Assembly: GCA_950295325.1 (NCBI GenBank)
Contig: OX485808.1
Coordinates: forward strand, 15,272,527-15,336,526
Source of the DNA: Polytrichum commune
Lineage: Eukaryota > Streptophyta > Polytrichopsida > Polytrichales > Polytrichaceae
Direction: 5' to 3'
Length of the DNA stretch: 64,000 bases
In this document: positions 52,501 through 62,399 of the stretch, one piece after another
How the letters are laid out: the number at the start of each line of letters is the position of its first letter
How positions within the stretch are numbered: the stretch's first letter is position 1
Notes under the pieces: model-generated
The model's database searches: none
What the model was told of the DNA's origin: nothing
What the model saw: the letters and a program-made list of their open reading frames with translations, nothing else
Program-made: the position numbers and the translations under genes

Positions 52501-54125
52501 TAGCAACATTCTATTAGACAGCAAGCTTGACGCCAAGATTGCAGATTTTGGACTTGCAAAGCTATTTCCCCAGGAGCAGTCCCATTTCACAACAGATGTT
52601 GCAGGCACATTGTGAGTTTCCAGCATCTACCTATTTCACGAATTTCAGTTGGATCATATTTCTTCTTATTCACTAGCTTGTCATATTGGAATCGGTGAGC
52701 CAAGGGAGCCTTCTATAGGCCGATCTGAGGTTCAGGTCCCATGGGTCAGACCCTATTGTAGACCCTAAAATTCTCCCTAAGGTTTTTTGGATTGAAAGAG
52801 GTCCAAAGGAGTTTGACCCATGCTGTCAAAATTAGGATCCAACACAAGATGTTCTAATGAGCTCTTATAGAAAGGTCCTTCAAAGAGGCACCAGCTTAAC
52901 TCTTTGTTTGGTCCCTCTTAGAGAAACTTGGAGGATAAGTCTATTATCTTCAAGTGTCTCTGTAATTTCTTACACGGGAGATGATTGCAAGTTTCATATC
53001 TGAGTGCCCTTGTAATTTTCTCTAAATATGATTCTCTTGTTGCAGAGGATACGTGGCACCGGAATATGTCACTCGAGGTATTCTTACAGAGAAGGCCGAC
53101 GTGTACAGCTATGGTGTTCTCTTAATGGAAATTGTGACTGGCAAGGTCCACATGAGCCGCACACTCACAGGATGTTTATTTTTCCTTGTGGATGAGGTGA
53201 GCCACCCATCACAACCTCTAGATCCACACATAAACACTGAGTTTACATCTATTCTATCACATGAAATAATAAAATGATATTGACGCCTATCAAACACAGG
53301 TTTGCAATTTCAATATTTTTCGTTTTCTATAGTTCATAGCTGCAAAAGGATGAATTGTGAGTTGAATAAGTGGTGAATGAATCCCCGTCTACATGTTGAG
53401 TTAGCACTGCATCATATTGAACAGTCATAATATGTAACGACACTCAAATTGTATAAATCGATGCCTATCAAATATACAGTTGCAATTTTTATCTTTTGGC
53501 TCAATATTTTTTAGTTGCAAGATTTTAAAGGACGACTATGAGTTGAAAAACTGTGGAATGAATCCTTGTTTAAATGTTGAAGTGGCACTTAAGATTTTAA
53601 ACCTTGAAGGGTTATGCAACGATACAGACTCAACATTAAAAGCTTGCCACTTGCAATTTGAGTTCTAAAATCCAAAGCAACAAAGCTCCTTTTTAATAGC
53701 CTTGTGATCCTTGAAGATTAGTAGTCGCAAATTATGATTACCAATCTTCTGTGCAGGTGAGGCGGTTGTACAAAGAATCTCAAATCTCGAATGACGAAAC
53801 CATCTTACTTGGCGCTGTGGATTCAAGGATCGAGAACACCCTCAACAAAGCAGAGGCACTGAGGGTTTTCAAACTCGCACTTTTGTGCACAACAGACTCG
53901 CCAAATTCCCGGCCAACCATGTCGGAGGCAATTTTGATGCTTCTAGGAACCCAAGAGATTCCGGAGGATCTGTTGAAACACCTTCTAATGTTGGAGTACA
54001 CTACCCACCAAAGCGATGCACACACAGGACCTTTCGGTTCCAATCTAGAGCCTTGGTCGGAGGATGATCTTACTCCTCCTCTTCTCAGTGAACGCAATTC
54101 TCAGACAGTGATAAAATCGTGTTAA
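43556..54125 (+). CDS. Receptor-like kinase with an alpha2-delta-like VWA/Cache ectodomain (14 exons)
   Basis: Exons: 43556-43721, 44187-44355, 44774-45089, 45263-45315, 46420-46606, 47341-47478, 48110-48470, 49293-49429, 50273-50546, 50716-50834, 51380-51590, 52374-52611, 53046-53196, 53757-54125. All introns are GT-AG and 2889 nt stay in frame (962 aa plus stop). Order: signal peptide 1-22; Cys-rich stretch 55-105; VWA_N/first Cache half 112-241 with [13 protein letters not shown] and YDPRKRPWY (228-236); VWA 245-400 with degenerate MIDAS (Asp251-T-G-Q-Asn255, Ser323, Asp350 in LTDG); second Cache half about 415-495 with GVAGIDVVV (Asp477); Cys-rich linker; membrane helix 563-585; kinase 615-865 with GEGGFG, Lys652, HRD Asp750, DFG Asp768 and APE Glu796. 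The kinase is an active RD type closest to LRR-VIII-2/DLSV kinases. The ectodomain order is that of animal alpha2-delta calcium-channel subunits. Ligand and partners are unknown; plasma membrane location is inferred. Confidence 0.92.
43722..44186 (+). repeat. Internal duplication in receptor-kinase intron 1
   Basis: The donor GGTAAGCA-C-AC-ACTTCTCAA and the following ACTTTCTCGGTTCCG-ATCA, TTGAAG-AACAG and the GAGATG-TGTTGTTGT end occur twice, offset by about 216 bp (donor-like sites at 43722 and 43938). The second donor-like site could define a cryptic exon. Confidence 0.65.
45477..45781 (+). mobile_element. Dispersed repeat family B, copy with both ends, in receptor-kinase intron 4
   Basis: The left end GGTATATGGCAA and the right end GGGCCACATACC are short inverted ends, so this 305-bp copy shows the family is a MITE. 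Its right part (GTxGAGTTGGAAGTGCCCACAATAGGG) is the same as the family D tail seen at 14811-14975 and 33520-33590, which links families B and D. Confidence 0.65.
46090..46290 (-). repeat. Dispersed repeat family B copy, inverted, in intron 4
   Basis: On the minus strand it carries TAAGAATGGACACCAGAAAGACACGTGTGAC-like sequence and CTAGGTTCAACAATTAATAC. It lies some 300 bp from the opposite-orientation copy in the same intron. Confidence 0.6.
46975..47175 (+). repeat. Dispersed intronic repeat shared with the BRO1 gene
   Basis: Contains AATAGGATGGTAATGAAATA, AATTTTCCATGACGAGTT and CACGGCCCTTGGCCATAGTG, as at 10165-10375. Lies in intron 5. Confidence 0.7.
48590..48970 (-). repeat. Inverted partner repeat in receptor-kinase intron 7
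   Basis: Two neighbouring diverged copies (sharing CCCATTGTTCCTC-CCTACTAGGCT-AC) are followed by GATAGAACCCACACCGCTTGCAAGGTGGATA. The latter is the inverse of TATCTCCATCTTGCAAGTGGTGTGGGTTCTATT in intron 8. Confidence 0.75.
49600..50060 (+). repeat. Repeat in intron 8, inverse to that in intron 7
   Basis: Two tandem copies share GTAAGAAAGAGTCC/CCCC, CTTTATTGAG-CAGTAGC, ATAATTCA-GCTAGTGTT, GAAGAGCTC and the -GCTAGTAGG- block. The first part pairs with the intron 7 copy across exon 8. Confidence 0.75.
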
Positions 54126-54229
54126 ATAGCCCAATTTGAGAATGTTTTTAGATTTGTAGGGAGAGAACTCACACACTTGAAAGACATCACTCATGTTTAT
54201 GGTTAGTACATGTACATTATAGTAGATGA

Positions 54230-54950
54230 TTGTGCAAGAAATTTTGATGCTTCTAGGAACCGAAGAGATTTTAGAGGATTTATTCAAACACCTTCTCATG
54301 CTGGAGTACACTACATACCAAACGAATACACAACTTGAACCTTTTGGTTCTAATCTAGAGTGGTTGGATGATGACCTTATCCCACCTCTCAGTGAATCCA
54401 ACTTTATACATTGACGAATAGTGGTTAAATAGCCCAATCGGAAAGTGCTTCTTAGATCTGTAGGGAGGGAAGTTGCACACTTGAAAGGCATCACTCATGC
54501 TTATGGTTAGTAGATGCACATTATTGTTGATAGTTGTGCATGCAATATTGATGCTTCTAGGAACCCAAAAGATCTCTTGGAATACCTCATCTGACCCACC
54601 AAACCATTTCACAAGCTGGAGCTTTTGATTCCAATCTAAAATGGTTGAGGGATGACCTTACCCCTCCTTTTCTTAGTGAACACAATTCTCCAACAATGAT
54701 GAAGTTGTGTTAAATAGCTGAATTGGAGAAAGTTTAGATCTATAATGAGAACTCACACACTTGACAAACATCACCATGTTTATGGTTAGTTGATGCAAGC
54801 AAAGTTATAGTAGATGTGTGCGCAAACAATCTTGATGATGCTTGGAGAATCCCCAAGAGATTCCAAAGGACCCACCAAATCAATGCACAAGTTGGAGCTT
54901 TTGGCTCCTGTTGACAGTAAAACTAATTTGCTTTGCCAAGACCTTAGGGT
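54230..54950 (+). pseudogene. Three tandem relics of the receptor kinase's last exon
   Basis: Copies begin near 54230, 54534 and 54818. Each carries the equivalent of the kinase tail coding ILMLLGT-EI (ATTTTGATGCTTCTAGGAAC-CCAAGAGAT) followed by the CCAATCTA-A-TGGT, GATGACCTTA-CCC-CCT, AGTGAA and AAATAGC-AATTGGAGAA stretches and a 3' UTR-like tail (GAACTCACACACTTGA, CATCAC-CATGTTTATGGTTAG). Unit length is about 300 bp, matching 53930-54225 in the gene. Frames are broken; the third copy is truncated. Confidence 0.85.
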
Positions 54951-55014
54951 TTTATTGATGTACAAGAAAAACTATTATATCCAGCCTCCAAATAACTCAC
55001 ATCTTTCTCACTTA

Positions 55015-55441
55015 GGGCGTCCCCAGCAGCCTCGCCATGGGGCATGCCAACGCCAAAAATGGGGCATCCCGGGTTCTTAGGTGGCGGTACCAGCATAAAT
55101 TGAGCCCCACCAATGTCCGGTCCGGCATAATTTAGAACCGGCCCGGGTATAGTAAAGGCCTTCCAACGCCATAAATGGTTCATATGACGACCCTCCTCCG
55201 GCCCGCCAAGAGATTACTTTAATATCAGATACTCCGATATCCTACTTTATCCCATGTCAGATAATAGGTGTCGTTGTCTTATTGATTGCTTCCTAATTAT
55301 ACCGGGGGTATGCCTAGGCTTTGGTGGGCTCTGACTCAAGATGAGCTGCCCCGCCCAAGATGGAGGGCTCCCCAAACACCCTAAACACCATATAATACAT
55401 TATTTTTGGCGGGTTGCTTACTATCTCTCCTGGGCATGCTC
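55015..55441. mobile_element. Tourist/Harbinger-type MITE
   Basis: The left end GGGCGTCCCCAGCAG and the right end CTCCTGGGCATGCTC are inverted (11 of 15). Both sides have TTA (55012-55014 and 55442-55444), the PIF/Harbinger target duplication. The interior is GC-richer than the surroundings, with CATGGGGCATGCCAACGCC-type repeats. Length 427 bp. Confidence 0.85.
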
Positions 55442-55796
55442 TTAGACATTCAACCTCAGGAACCTCTTAAGGTACTGAGGCCTTACTGTGACACTTTATG
55501 TGGCTTTTCTATTTCAGGCAGGTTAAATAGCTTGGAAAATTTTCAAAAACATTCCATAGATTAGCAAATCTATACAAAGTCAAAAAAACATAACTCATAT
55601 GCAACCCACAAAAATTTGTAGAGTTGTTTCAAGAAATGAGCCTTTTCCTTTGCACTTGGGGGGGGGGGGGGGGTCCATTAATGTTGGATTGCTAGGTGAG
55701 AACCACCACAAAATCAACCTTGTTGTAAGTATTATCTTTTATTAGATGAAGGTCTAACCATACTTTGCTTTGACGATCTCTCCTTCTCTCTCTCTC

Positions 55797-55992
55797 AACC
55801 AAGTGCCATGCGACACTAGATCAAATTAATGCTTACAATCCCAATCTAAAATGGTCAAAGACTTTACCCCTCCTCTTCTCAATGAATGCAACTCTCAAAC
55901 ATTGTCAAAATTGTACAGAGAGTATGGCCAAATCGGAGAATGACTTTAGATTGTACGGACAAAACTAACACATTTTAAAAACATCACCATGT

Positions 55993-55993
<1 letters not shown>
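55797..55993 (+). pseudogene. Further relic of the receptor kinase's last exon
   Basis: CCAATCTAAAATGGTCAAAG, then CTTTACCCCTCCTCTTCTCA, then ATGAATGCAACTCTCAAACA, then AATCGGAGAATGACTTTAGA and ACATCACCATGTTA follow the same order as the tail of the kinase gene and the relics at 54230-54950. The front part is missing. Confidence 0.75.
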
Positions 55994-56032
<39 letters not shown>

Positions 56033-56033
56033 A
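55994..56033. repeat. (GA)n followed by a G run
   Basis: Perfect GA dinucleotide repeat of about 15 units running into GGGGGGGGGG. A similar G run occurs at about 55661-55674. Confidence 0.9.
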
Positions 56034-56169
56034 ATGGAAAGGAAGGGGGAGGTGGTGAGAAGATGGGTGGTTGGTTTTTCTCAAGTTCTCGCTTGTTGAG
56101 AATTAGAAATGCTAAGTATTTAATGTGATGTAATCATAATTTTTTTATATTGGTAAATAAATAAATAAA

Positions 56170-58880
56170 GTGATTGTGAGCTCGTTTTCACCTGGAACAC
56201 CCAAAATCACCCTTACATATCCTCAAAGACCCACACACTTTCCAATACACACCATATTGAATAACCTCCCCGGAAAATACAGAGACAAATGCAAACTTAT
56301 GAAAACATTAACATCTTACATATTCCAATGGACACTCCCAAATGAAGTAATATACAACAAATGGTTGCTACAAAGAGACCTCTTCCCTTGGAATAACCAA
56401 ATACAATAAACCACAACATTTCACTTTCAATACAATACTATACGCAAACAAAACACCAACACTTTACTAACATACTACAAACAAACTTCAACCAAGAACA
56501 ATTGAGAAATACTAGATACATCCTCTCACCACAAACCAGACCCCTATATCACATCTACACCAACGACTGTAACCCAAAGAACGACATAGCCTACACACAA
56601 AATACTATCCAAACTCAACACAATATAACCCACATCTATGACAATATTGGCCAACATTTGATCACCATACCTCAAACAAGAATACAACTATGGAAGCAAT
56701 ACCAATCAATACTCAACCGTTCATAACCTTGAACCTCCTACCCAACCATTTGAGACAGAACCAGTTTGGCTATACAAAGACATGAATAAAGAATCCTTAA
56801 AAGCGACCTCAAGCTTTTGCAGTACACACTTCCAAACATCATCAAAGGTTGCCTTATAAATTTCTTCCAAATAACCCACTCCTTTTTTTCATCACATGTA
56901 ACATGCCCTACCACTCTCAAACAATTTTCTCTCCTTTCCCTAGAGATGTAGTATTTGGATCACCAGGAACAAACTTACAACACAAATGGCAGGGCAAAGG
57001 TTATCCCCACCCACACACGAAAAACGAAGCACAAGAAGCCCTCCATTGGGCACACCTTGTAGCCCAAAATGACCAAGACTATGTTACAATCTAGTAACAC
57101 CAGACCAAAACTAGCACCACAAACTTCAATCCCCACAATGGACCCTTCTTAGACTCACACGTCATCACACACTTCAAAAGCTGACACCATCACGTACGAA
57201 GAACCAACAATCATGCCAAAACTGAGTATTGAACCTGAAAAACAAAGTAGTGCTATACACATACTTTGCATTCACCATAAAAATATACTCATCGGATCAG
57301 ATAAACATACGCAACAAATGAACAACATGGCTATCACCCTACAAATCCCCGTAATATTTACACAAGCGGTATCACCTACACCACCAGATACCAAGTAAAC
57401 CATAGTATGAAATGGCCTAGACTCACATACCACCCCCACACTCCTCCCCCCAAATACCCACCACAATTCTATTATTACACAAACCGGTCACTTAAACCAC
57501 CTAAAGAAATAACCCATTGACACTAGAAATATCAAAAAGCAAGTTATGGCATCTAAAGCCCCATCAAACATCAAAACATCACTAAAAGACTATTGGGGCT
57601 ACAAAACATTCTACGAGCATAATTGATGATCATACATCACACTCTCCAACTCCTCAATACCACATACCTTCACGAACTAGCCCATATCTTCACATATTGC
57701 CTCAATGTCCTCTATTTATTAAACACCCAAATTAAGCACAAAAGCCACCCTAACAAAATTGTTCTTGAATCTATGTTACAATCCCACACACAAACTACCA
57801 CACTTCACAAAGTCAAAGCCCATGCCAATATAGATGGCAATGAACATGCAGACGCACTAGCTAAAAAGGGACACATTCGACCATATAAAATCTGCAACAC
57901 CATACCAACAAACACACCCCACCCCTTACTACCTCCATAAAGATTGGTGGCACTCAATGCAAGAAGCAGTAGGCAAAAGCCCCAATACACACCTCGAAAA
58001 TGACATTCTCAAATATGACAAAAGACACAACTTAATAGCTATAGCAAATCAAACACACAAACTATACAAATGGCTAAAAATCAATGATATACATAGAGTA
58101 TTATCCAATGATTTCTAGAAAACCCCAACTATTACAGACAAACAATAGACATGCCTAACTAAATTCCAAATGGGATAGTATATGGGCCACACACAAAACA
58201 TTTTTTCTTTGGTAGAGAAGCCTACCCATCAAGGACATGACCAACTGCAATTCACCAAACACAAATACATGGCTACATGTACTATTTAAATGCAAGCAAC
58301 AACACATTCATGTGTTCATAACAAAATGGCACAACCAAGTTCTTTGGGAACTTCGGAAACTTCTTATACCTAGCAAAATTTCAAGACACTACATGCTTAT
58401 GAACCCAAGAACCTACAATGGACTACCTCAAGAAGACACAATACCAACATAGCTCCTACTATGCATTTGTGGCACATAAAGATGCCATTGTAATGCTAGG
58501 TTTAAACCCAACATACTATAGGTCACAGGCCACCCATATAACCCCCCCCCCCCGACCCCACTAGAAGCCCCTGCACCTTAAATCACAATACAATTTATAG
58601 AATTTGCATATTGTAATGACATATTTGATGCATAAATACTCGACAAAAGAACTACAAAATATCCACCACTCATCAATAGCATCACAACAAGAGGATGAAG
58701 TGTAGCCCCACTCATGGTCTTAGTTGCGGGCGCAAGAGCCATGACACATATTCCATCTATGAAAAGCTTGGAAATCAAAATAAAATTCCCTACCACAAAA
58801 ATCAAGAGTACATTCAAACAAATCAACACAATCGCCACACAATACGCACACTCCATACTAGTTCACAAACAAAGATTATA
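56170..58880 (+). mobile_element. Non-LTR retrotransposon (LINE), 5'-truncated and dead
   Basis: The plus strand is A/C-rich and, in changing frames, encodes the C-terminal half of a plant LINE polyprotein. Parts seen: an eroded first RNase H motif (PLYHIYTND, about 56550); the RNase H end HKVKAHANIDGNEHADALAKK (about 57808-57870); a zinc-knuckle region CNSPNTNTWLHVLFKCKQQHIH (about 58240-58310) followed by VLWELRKLL; and a C-terminal tail (VAPLMVLVAGARAMTHIPSM about 58700-58760, then FKQINTIATQYAHSI). Many stops and frame changes show it is inactive. The reverse transcriptase and endonuclease parts are absent, so it is 5'-truncated as usual for LINEs. It splits the series of kinase-tail relics. 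Confidence 0.82.
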
Positions 58881-59329
58881 AAACCAACAATCTATTGCAA
58901 ACAACCAAGACATACCTTAGAGCATAAAACATTAGAAACACACACCTATGTTGTCAGGCCCGCATTACATTGCAAATCAACAACCCATCACAAACCTTAT
59001 AGATGCACCATTAAACAACACGACAACAAAAATTGGTATTGGCACAAACCGTTATTTTAGCTCAATTAGCAAATGCTTAGGGATATATTGTGGGTTGAAA
59101 CTACATTTCTTGCATGTATTTACATAGCAACACCATGTCACTTTACAACCACATCCACCCAAACAAGCTCCACATGAATCCATCTCGGACCAAATAATGT
59201 GGAACTAACACTCACTCCTAACCAAGAGGGAGTTAATGGCATGGTGTCCAGTCATTGCCAAAATATACCCCTATATCCTACCCTTAAAAGATAGTATATC
59301 TTTAGACAACGCCCAATAGGCATGGTTAC

Positions 59330-59960
59330 AAGGTATTGGTTATTGTTGATGGTTATTGGTTACTAAGGGGCGGTTTACACTATGGACCGTGAAGTCGTCC
59401 CACGGCCGTCTAAGCGATGTGATTGGACATTGAAGTCGTCCCGGGACGACTTGGGTTTACACCAAGGAAAAAATTGGCAGAGTGACCACGGAGGTTGAGG
59501 TCCACAAAATATTATTTTTTAAGCCTACTCTATCCACTGCCATGGTCCAACGGGTTTTCCGTTGGGACAAGCAAAAGAGGTGGTCCGGGAAAAAGAGCAA
59601 GGGCCCATGTCAGAAAAATGCCGTTTTAAGCCTTTTTGGTGCATGGTCATTCTTCATGGTCCACATTCGGTTTACACCTAGTGAAGGGCCCATGAACCAT
59701 GAAAACTAATATTTTAGTAACTCGGACCATGGAAGTCGTCCCATGAAGTCGTCCCACGCAAAATAGGCCTCTTACGTGGGACGACTTCATGGTCCATAGT
59801 GTAAACCGCCCCTAATATAGTGTCTACAACCTCCAAAGGGTGAAGTAGATTTACATCTAACGTTATTGTCCTTTAGGACATGGGCATGGATGTCTTACAA
59901 ACAAACACTCTATTAACTCCAACCCCCAAGACCGGAGTTCTTCTTCTTAGCATGTTCTCC
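59330..59960 (+). repeat. Copy of repeat family D, split by a Harbinger-type MITE
   Basis: GGTTATTGTTGATGGTTATTGG before the MITE and TAGTGTCTACAACCTCCAAA-GGGTGAAGTAGATTTACATC after it continue the order of a unit in the 32349-33580 array (TTATTGTTCGTGATTACTGG, then GTGTCTACTCCTTGCAAAAGGTGAAGTAG). Confidence 0.75.
59367..59812. mobile_element. Harbinger-type MITE inserted in repeat family D
   Basis: Ends: GGGGCGGTTTACACTATGGACC on the left and its inverse on the right, with about 38-bp arms continuing through GTGAAGTCGTCCCACG. TAA flanks both sides (59364-59366 and 59813-59815). GAAGTCGTCCC is repeated internally, including a GTCGTCCCGGGACGAC palindrome. Length 446 bp. The high arm identity suggests recent movement. 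Confidence 0.93.
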
Positions 59961-60034
59961 TTGCATTGATCATGGGTATCCGTGATGCAATTTAGATGTA
60001 CTACCTTTGTTTTGGAAGGTAGGCTCCATGGGAT

Positions 60035-60053
60035 CAAGGGGGGGGGGGGGGGG
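60035..60053. repeat. G run of about 18 bases
   Basis: One of several long G or C runs in the window (others near 16403, 30164, 55661, 56021 and, as C, 58543). Confidence 0.85.
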
Positions 60054-60059
60054 GTAAGA

Positions 60060-61007
60060 AAAGTCATGGCAAGGGTGTCATGGGTGTTTGTCAATGCTCG
60101 AATTTTTAACTTTTGAGACTAGGTACATAAGATATTTTATGGAATTGTGGTGTATAGATTTCATTATGTTTTTGATGGTGGGTTTTAGGGGTGTTGAGGT
60201 CTTTGATTTTCACGAGTGAGTGCTCAAGTATGGCACCCCGAACTCCAATTGTGATGGTCATCAAAGGGTTCACTTTCCATCCTTTGTGTTTTAGTGTATC
60301 TATCAGTGGGTCATATAATCTGTGTTTATTTTCAATAGTTGTCTCTATATAAGATTATTCACTTGAGTTTGTACGTTGGGTGGGGTTGGGAATAAGCCAG
60401 ATCCTATTGAGAACTATACTCTATTTATTCTCATAGTAGAATATTGCATTGGCAGATCAGGTTGAAAAACTTGAATGAAGCAATATACTAATATTATTAG
60501 AATGAAACGGCTAAAAGCAGTTGAATAATATTGTGTCAATATCAGTCATGGCAATATGTAGACTCAATGCATTGTAAATGCATCATGATGTGAATGAAGG
60601 GATGAGGTTAATGATGTTCGACTTTAATTTGAGGCACCAATCATACATAGAATGTTGGGTCTAAGTATAAAAAGAACATGCTCACATGATCATGTCAATC
60701 ATGATCATTATAAGGATGTCAACCTATTCTCCATAAGAAGTTGGATAATTTGTGGAAAAAGTTGTTTGCTAGATAGCCACTTGTCGATGTATGTAAAATT
60801 GAATTTTGTCCATGTTGGTTTCTCTTTTCCTATGTTCTTTGTTCATGGATGTGTGTAAGTTTTGGATTGCTCCCATGTGTGTGGTGGAAGGGCCACTTGC
60901 TATCCAATATGGGAGTGTGTGCCATGTGTATCGGGGGGTGGAGTTTTTTTTAATATGCTCTTTTCTTTTCTTTTTTTGTATGCGTTGGCATTTGCTAATG
61001 TGTTTGC
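60060..61007. other. Gene-free interval
   Basis: No conserved frame or repeat could be identified; AT-rich DNA with a T/C-rich stretch near 60948-60978. Confidence 0.5.
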
Positions 61008-61009
61008 TA

Positions 61010-61356
61010 CATCCTAATCTCCGTAATATCACCTTCCGTAATGTCATTTCCTCTCTTATATCCCAAAACCCTAGGGAACAAATGTGCTCAATTTAACTCC
61101 CTCCTTATTGTCACATTTCCCTCTCATATATCATGAGTTTTGACATAAAAGTAATCCACCAAAGAATTCAAACCACACACTTGCACGCATCACGTTGTCG
61201 TTATTGTCATTATTGTAATGTTGACTCTGAATTATTCCATAATGTCACATGCTACACTAATACTCTATTATCATGCATCCAAGTTGAAACTACATACATC
61301 CATAATATCACGTGCACTTTGATTGCCATAGGCATGATATAAGGGAGGTTAGAGTG
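61010..61356. mobile_element. pogo-type MITE
   Basis: The left end CATCCTAATCTCCGTAATATCA and the inverse of the right end, CACTCTAACCTCCCTTATATCA, match at most positions. TA lies on both sides (61008-61009 and 61357-61358). The ends resemble those of the 22651-24575 element (CAGTCTAACCTTGATAATATCAC), and the interior repeats AATATCAC/AATGTCA motifs. Length 347 bp, no coding capacity. Confidence 0.75.
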
Positions 61357-61594
61357 TACGTCGTTGCCAAAATCTCAAGTGTGTGATGTTTGATTTTTTG
61401 TTTGATTATTTATTCTTTAGTCCAATCAATTTGGTGGACTATGGTTGCTATCAGTAGTCTATATGGATCGTGGTGTAGGGATGATGGATGTCCAATATGA
61501 TTGTCTATTGGGAATATGCCATTGAGGCTATCTATGAAGGTAGAGGTGTCTTCTTGGGTGGTTTGAATAGCATTGATGGCAAGCAATATCGTAT

Positions 61595-61723
61595 CATAAC
61601 ATTATTAAGATGCATAACAATATTCTGTGGGACTGACAATATTCCATAGTCTAAATGTGGGGAATAATCCGTGGAATATTGTCAGTCCCACAGAACATTG
61701 TTATGCATCTTAATAATGTTATG
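61595..61723. repeat. Near-perfect 129-nt hairpin (52-bp arms)
   Basis: Arms 61595-61646 and 61672-61723 are inverse copies with a single difference; the loop is 25 nt. It is either a young fold-back element or a locus whose transcript would fold into a long duplex suitable for Dicer-like enzymes. Confidence 0.93.
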
Positions 61724-62010
61724 TTTGAGTTCTATTGAATAGTTCTTAATATTTTGGTGTCATGGTGTTGATATTTGGTGAGTGGAAGTCTAGAAGTTGT
61801 TTGATAAGGAGTCGTGTATGGCACCTCTAACACCTGCCGAGACGGTGCCGAGACGGTTACGAAAGGAGAGCAAACCCAACCTTGTTGTTTTAGATAAGTG
61901 GTAAAGAGGGTTCTATATATTAGTAGTTTGTTTGCACCTTGTAATAGCACAAGGTGAGAATTCGATGGTTGCAATCTGTAAATACAATGAATTGTATCCA
62001 AGTTTGCATG

Positions 62011-62390
62011 TTTGTGAAAGCAATTTTGATGCTTCTAGAAACCAATGGGATTCGTAGCAAAATCATCAAACAGCCCAATCAGAGAATGTCTCTGGATTTG
62101 AAGATAGATTATAGTGGATAAATGTGCATGCGATTCTGATGCTTCTAGGAACCCAAGAGATTCCAAAGAATCGGTTGACACACCTTTTAATGCTGAACTG
62201 CACTATCTTCCAAATGAATGCACAAATATGATCATTTAGATCCAATTTATAGTGGTCGGAGGATGATCTCACCCATCTGCTGAGTGAAGGCAATTCTCGA
62301 ACGTTGACATATCGCATTAGACTGTACAGTGTTTTGGACCTGTAGGGAGAGATCTCACACTTGAAAGAACATAACAATATTAAGGTTTCT
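62011..62390 (+). pseudogene. Two distal relics of the receptor kinase's last exon
   Basis: A short copy (62011-62110) and a longer copy (about 62128-62390) repeat AATTTTGATGCTTCTAGxAAC and CCAAGAGATTCC-AAGAATC-GTTGA-ACACCTT, CATTTAGATCCAATTTA-AGTGG, TCGGAGGATGATCT-AC and TGTAGGGAGAGATCTCACAC. They share this order with the kinase's last exon and 3' flank, 8 kb upstream. Both are out of frame. Confidence 0.8.
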
Positions 62391-62399
62391 AGTAGATGT

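Noticed and set aside
55661-60053. Long G and C runs as possible regulatory quadruplexes
   Set aside because: They are single homopolymer runs scattered in repeats without link to gene ends; length may also be unreliable in sequencing.
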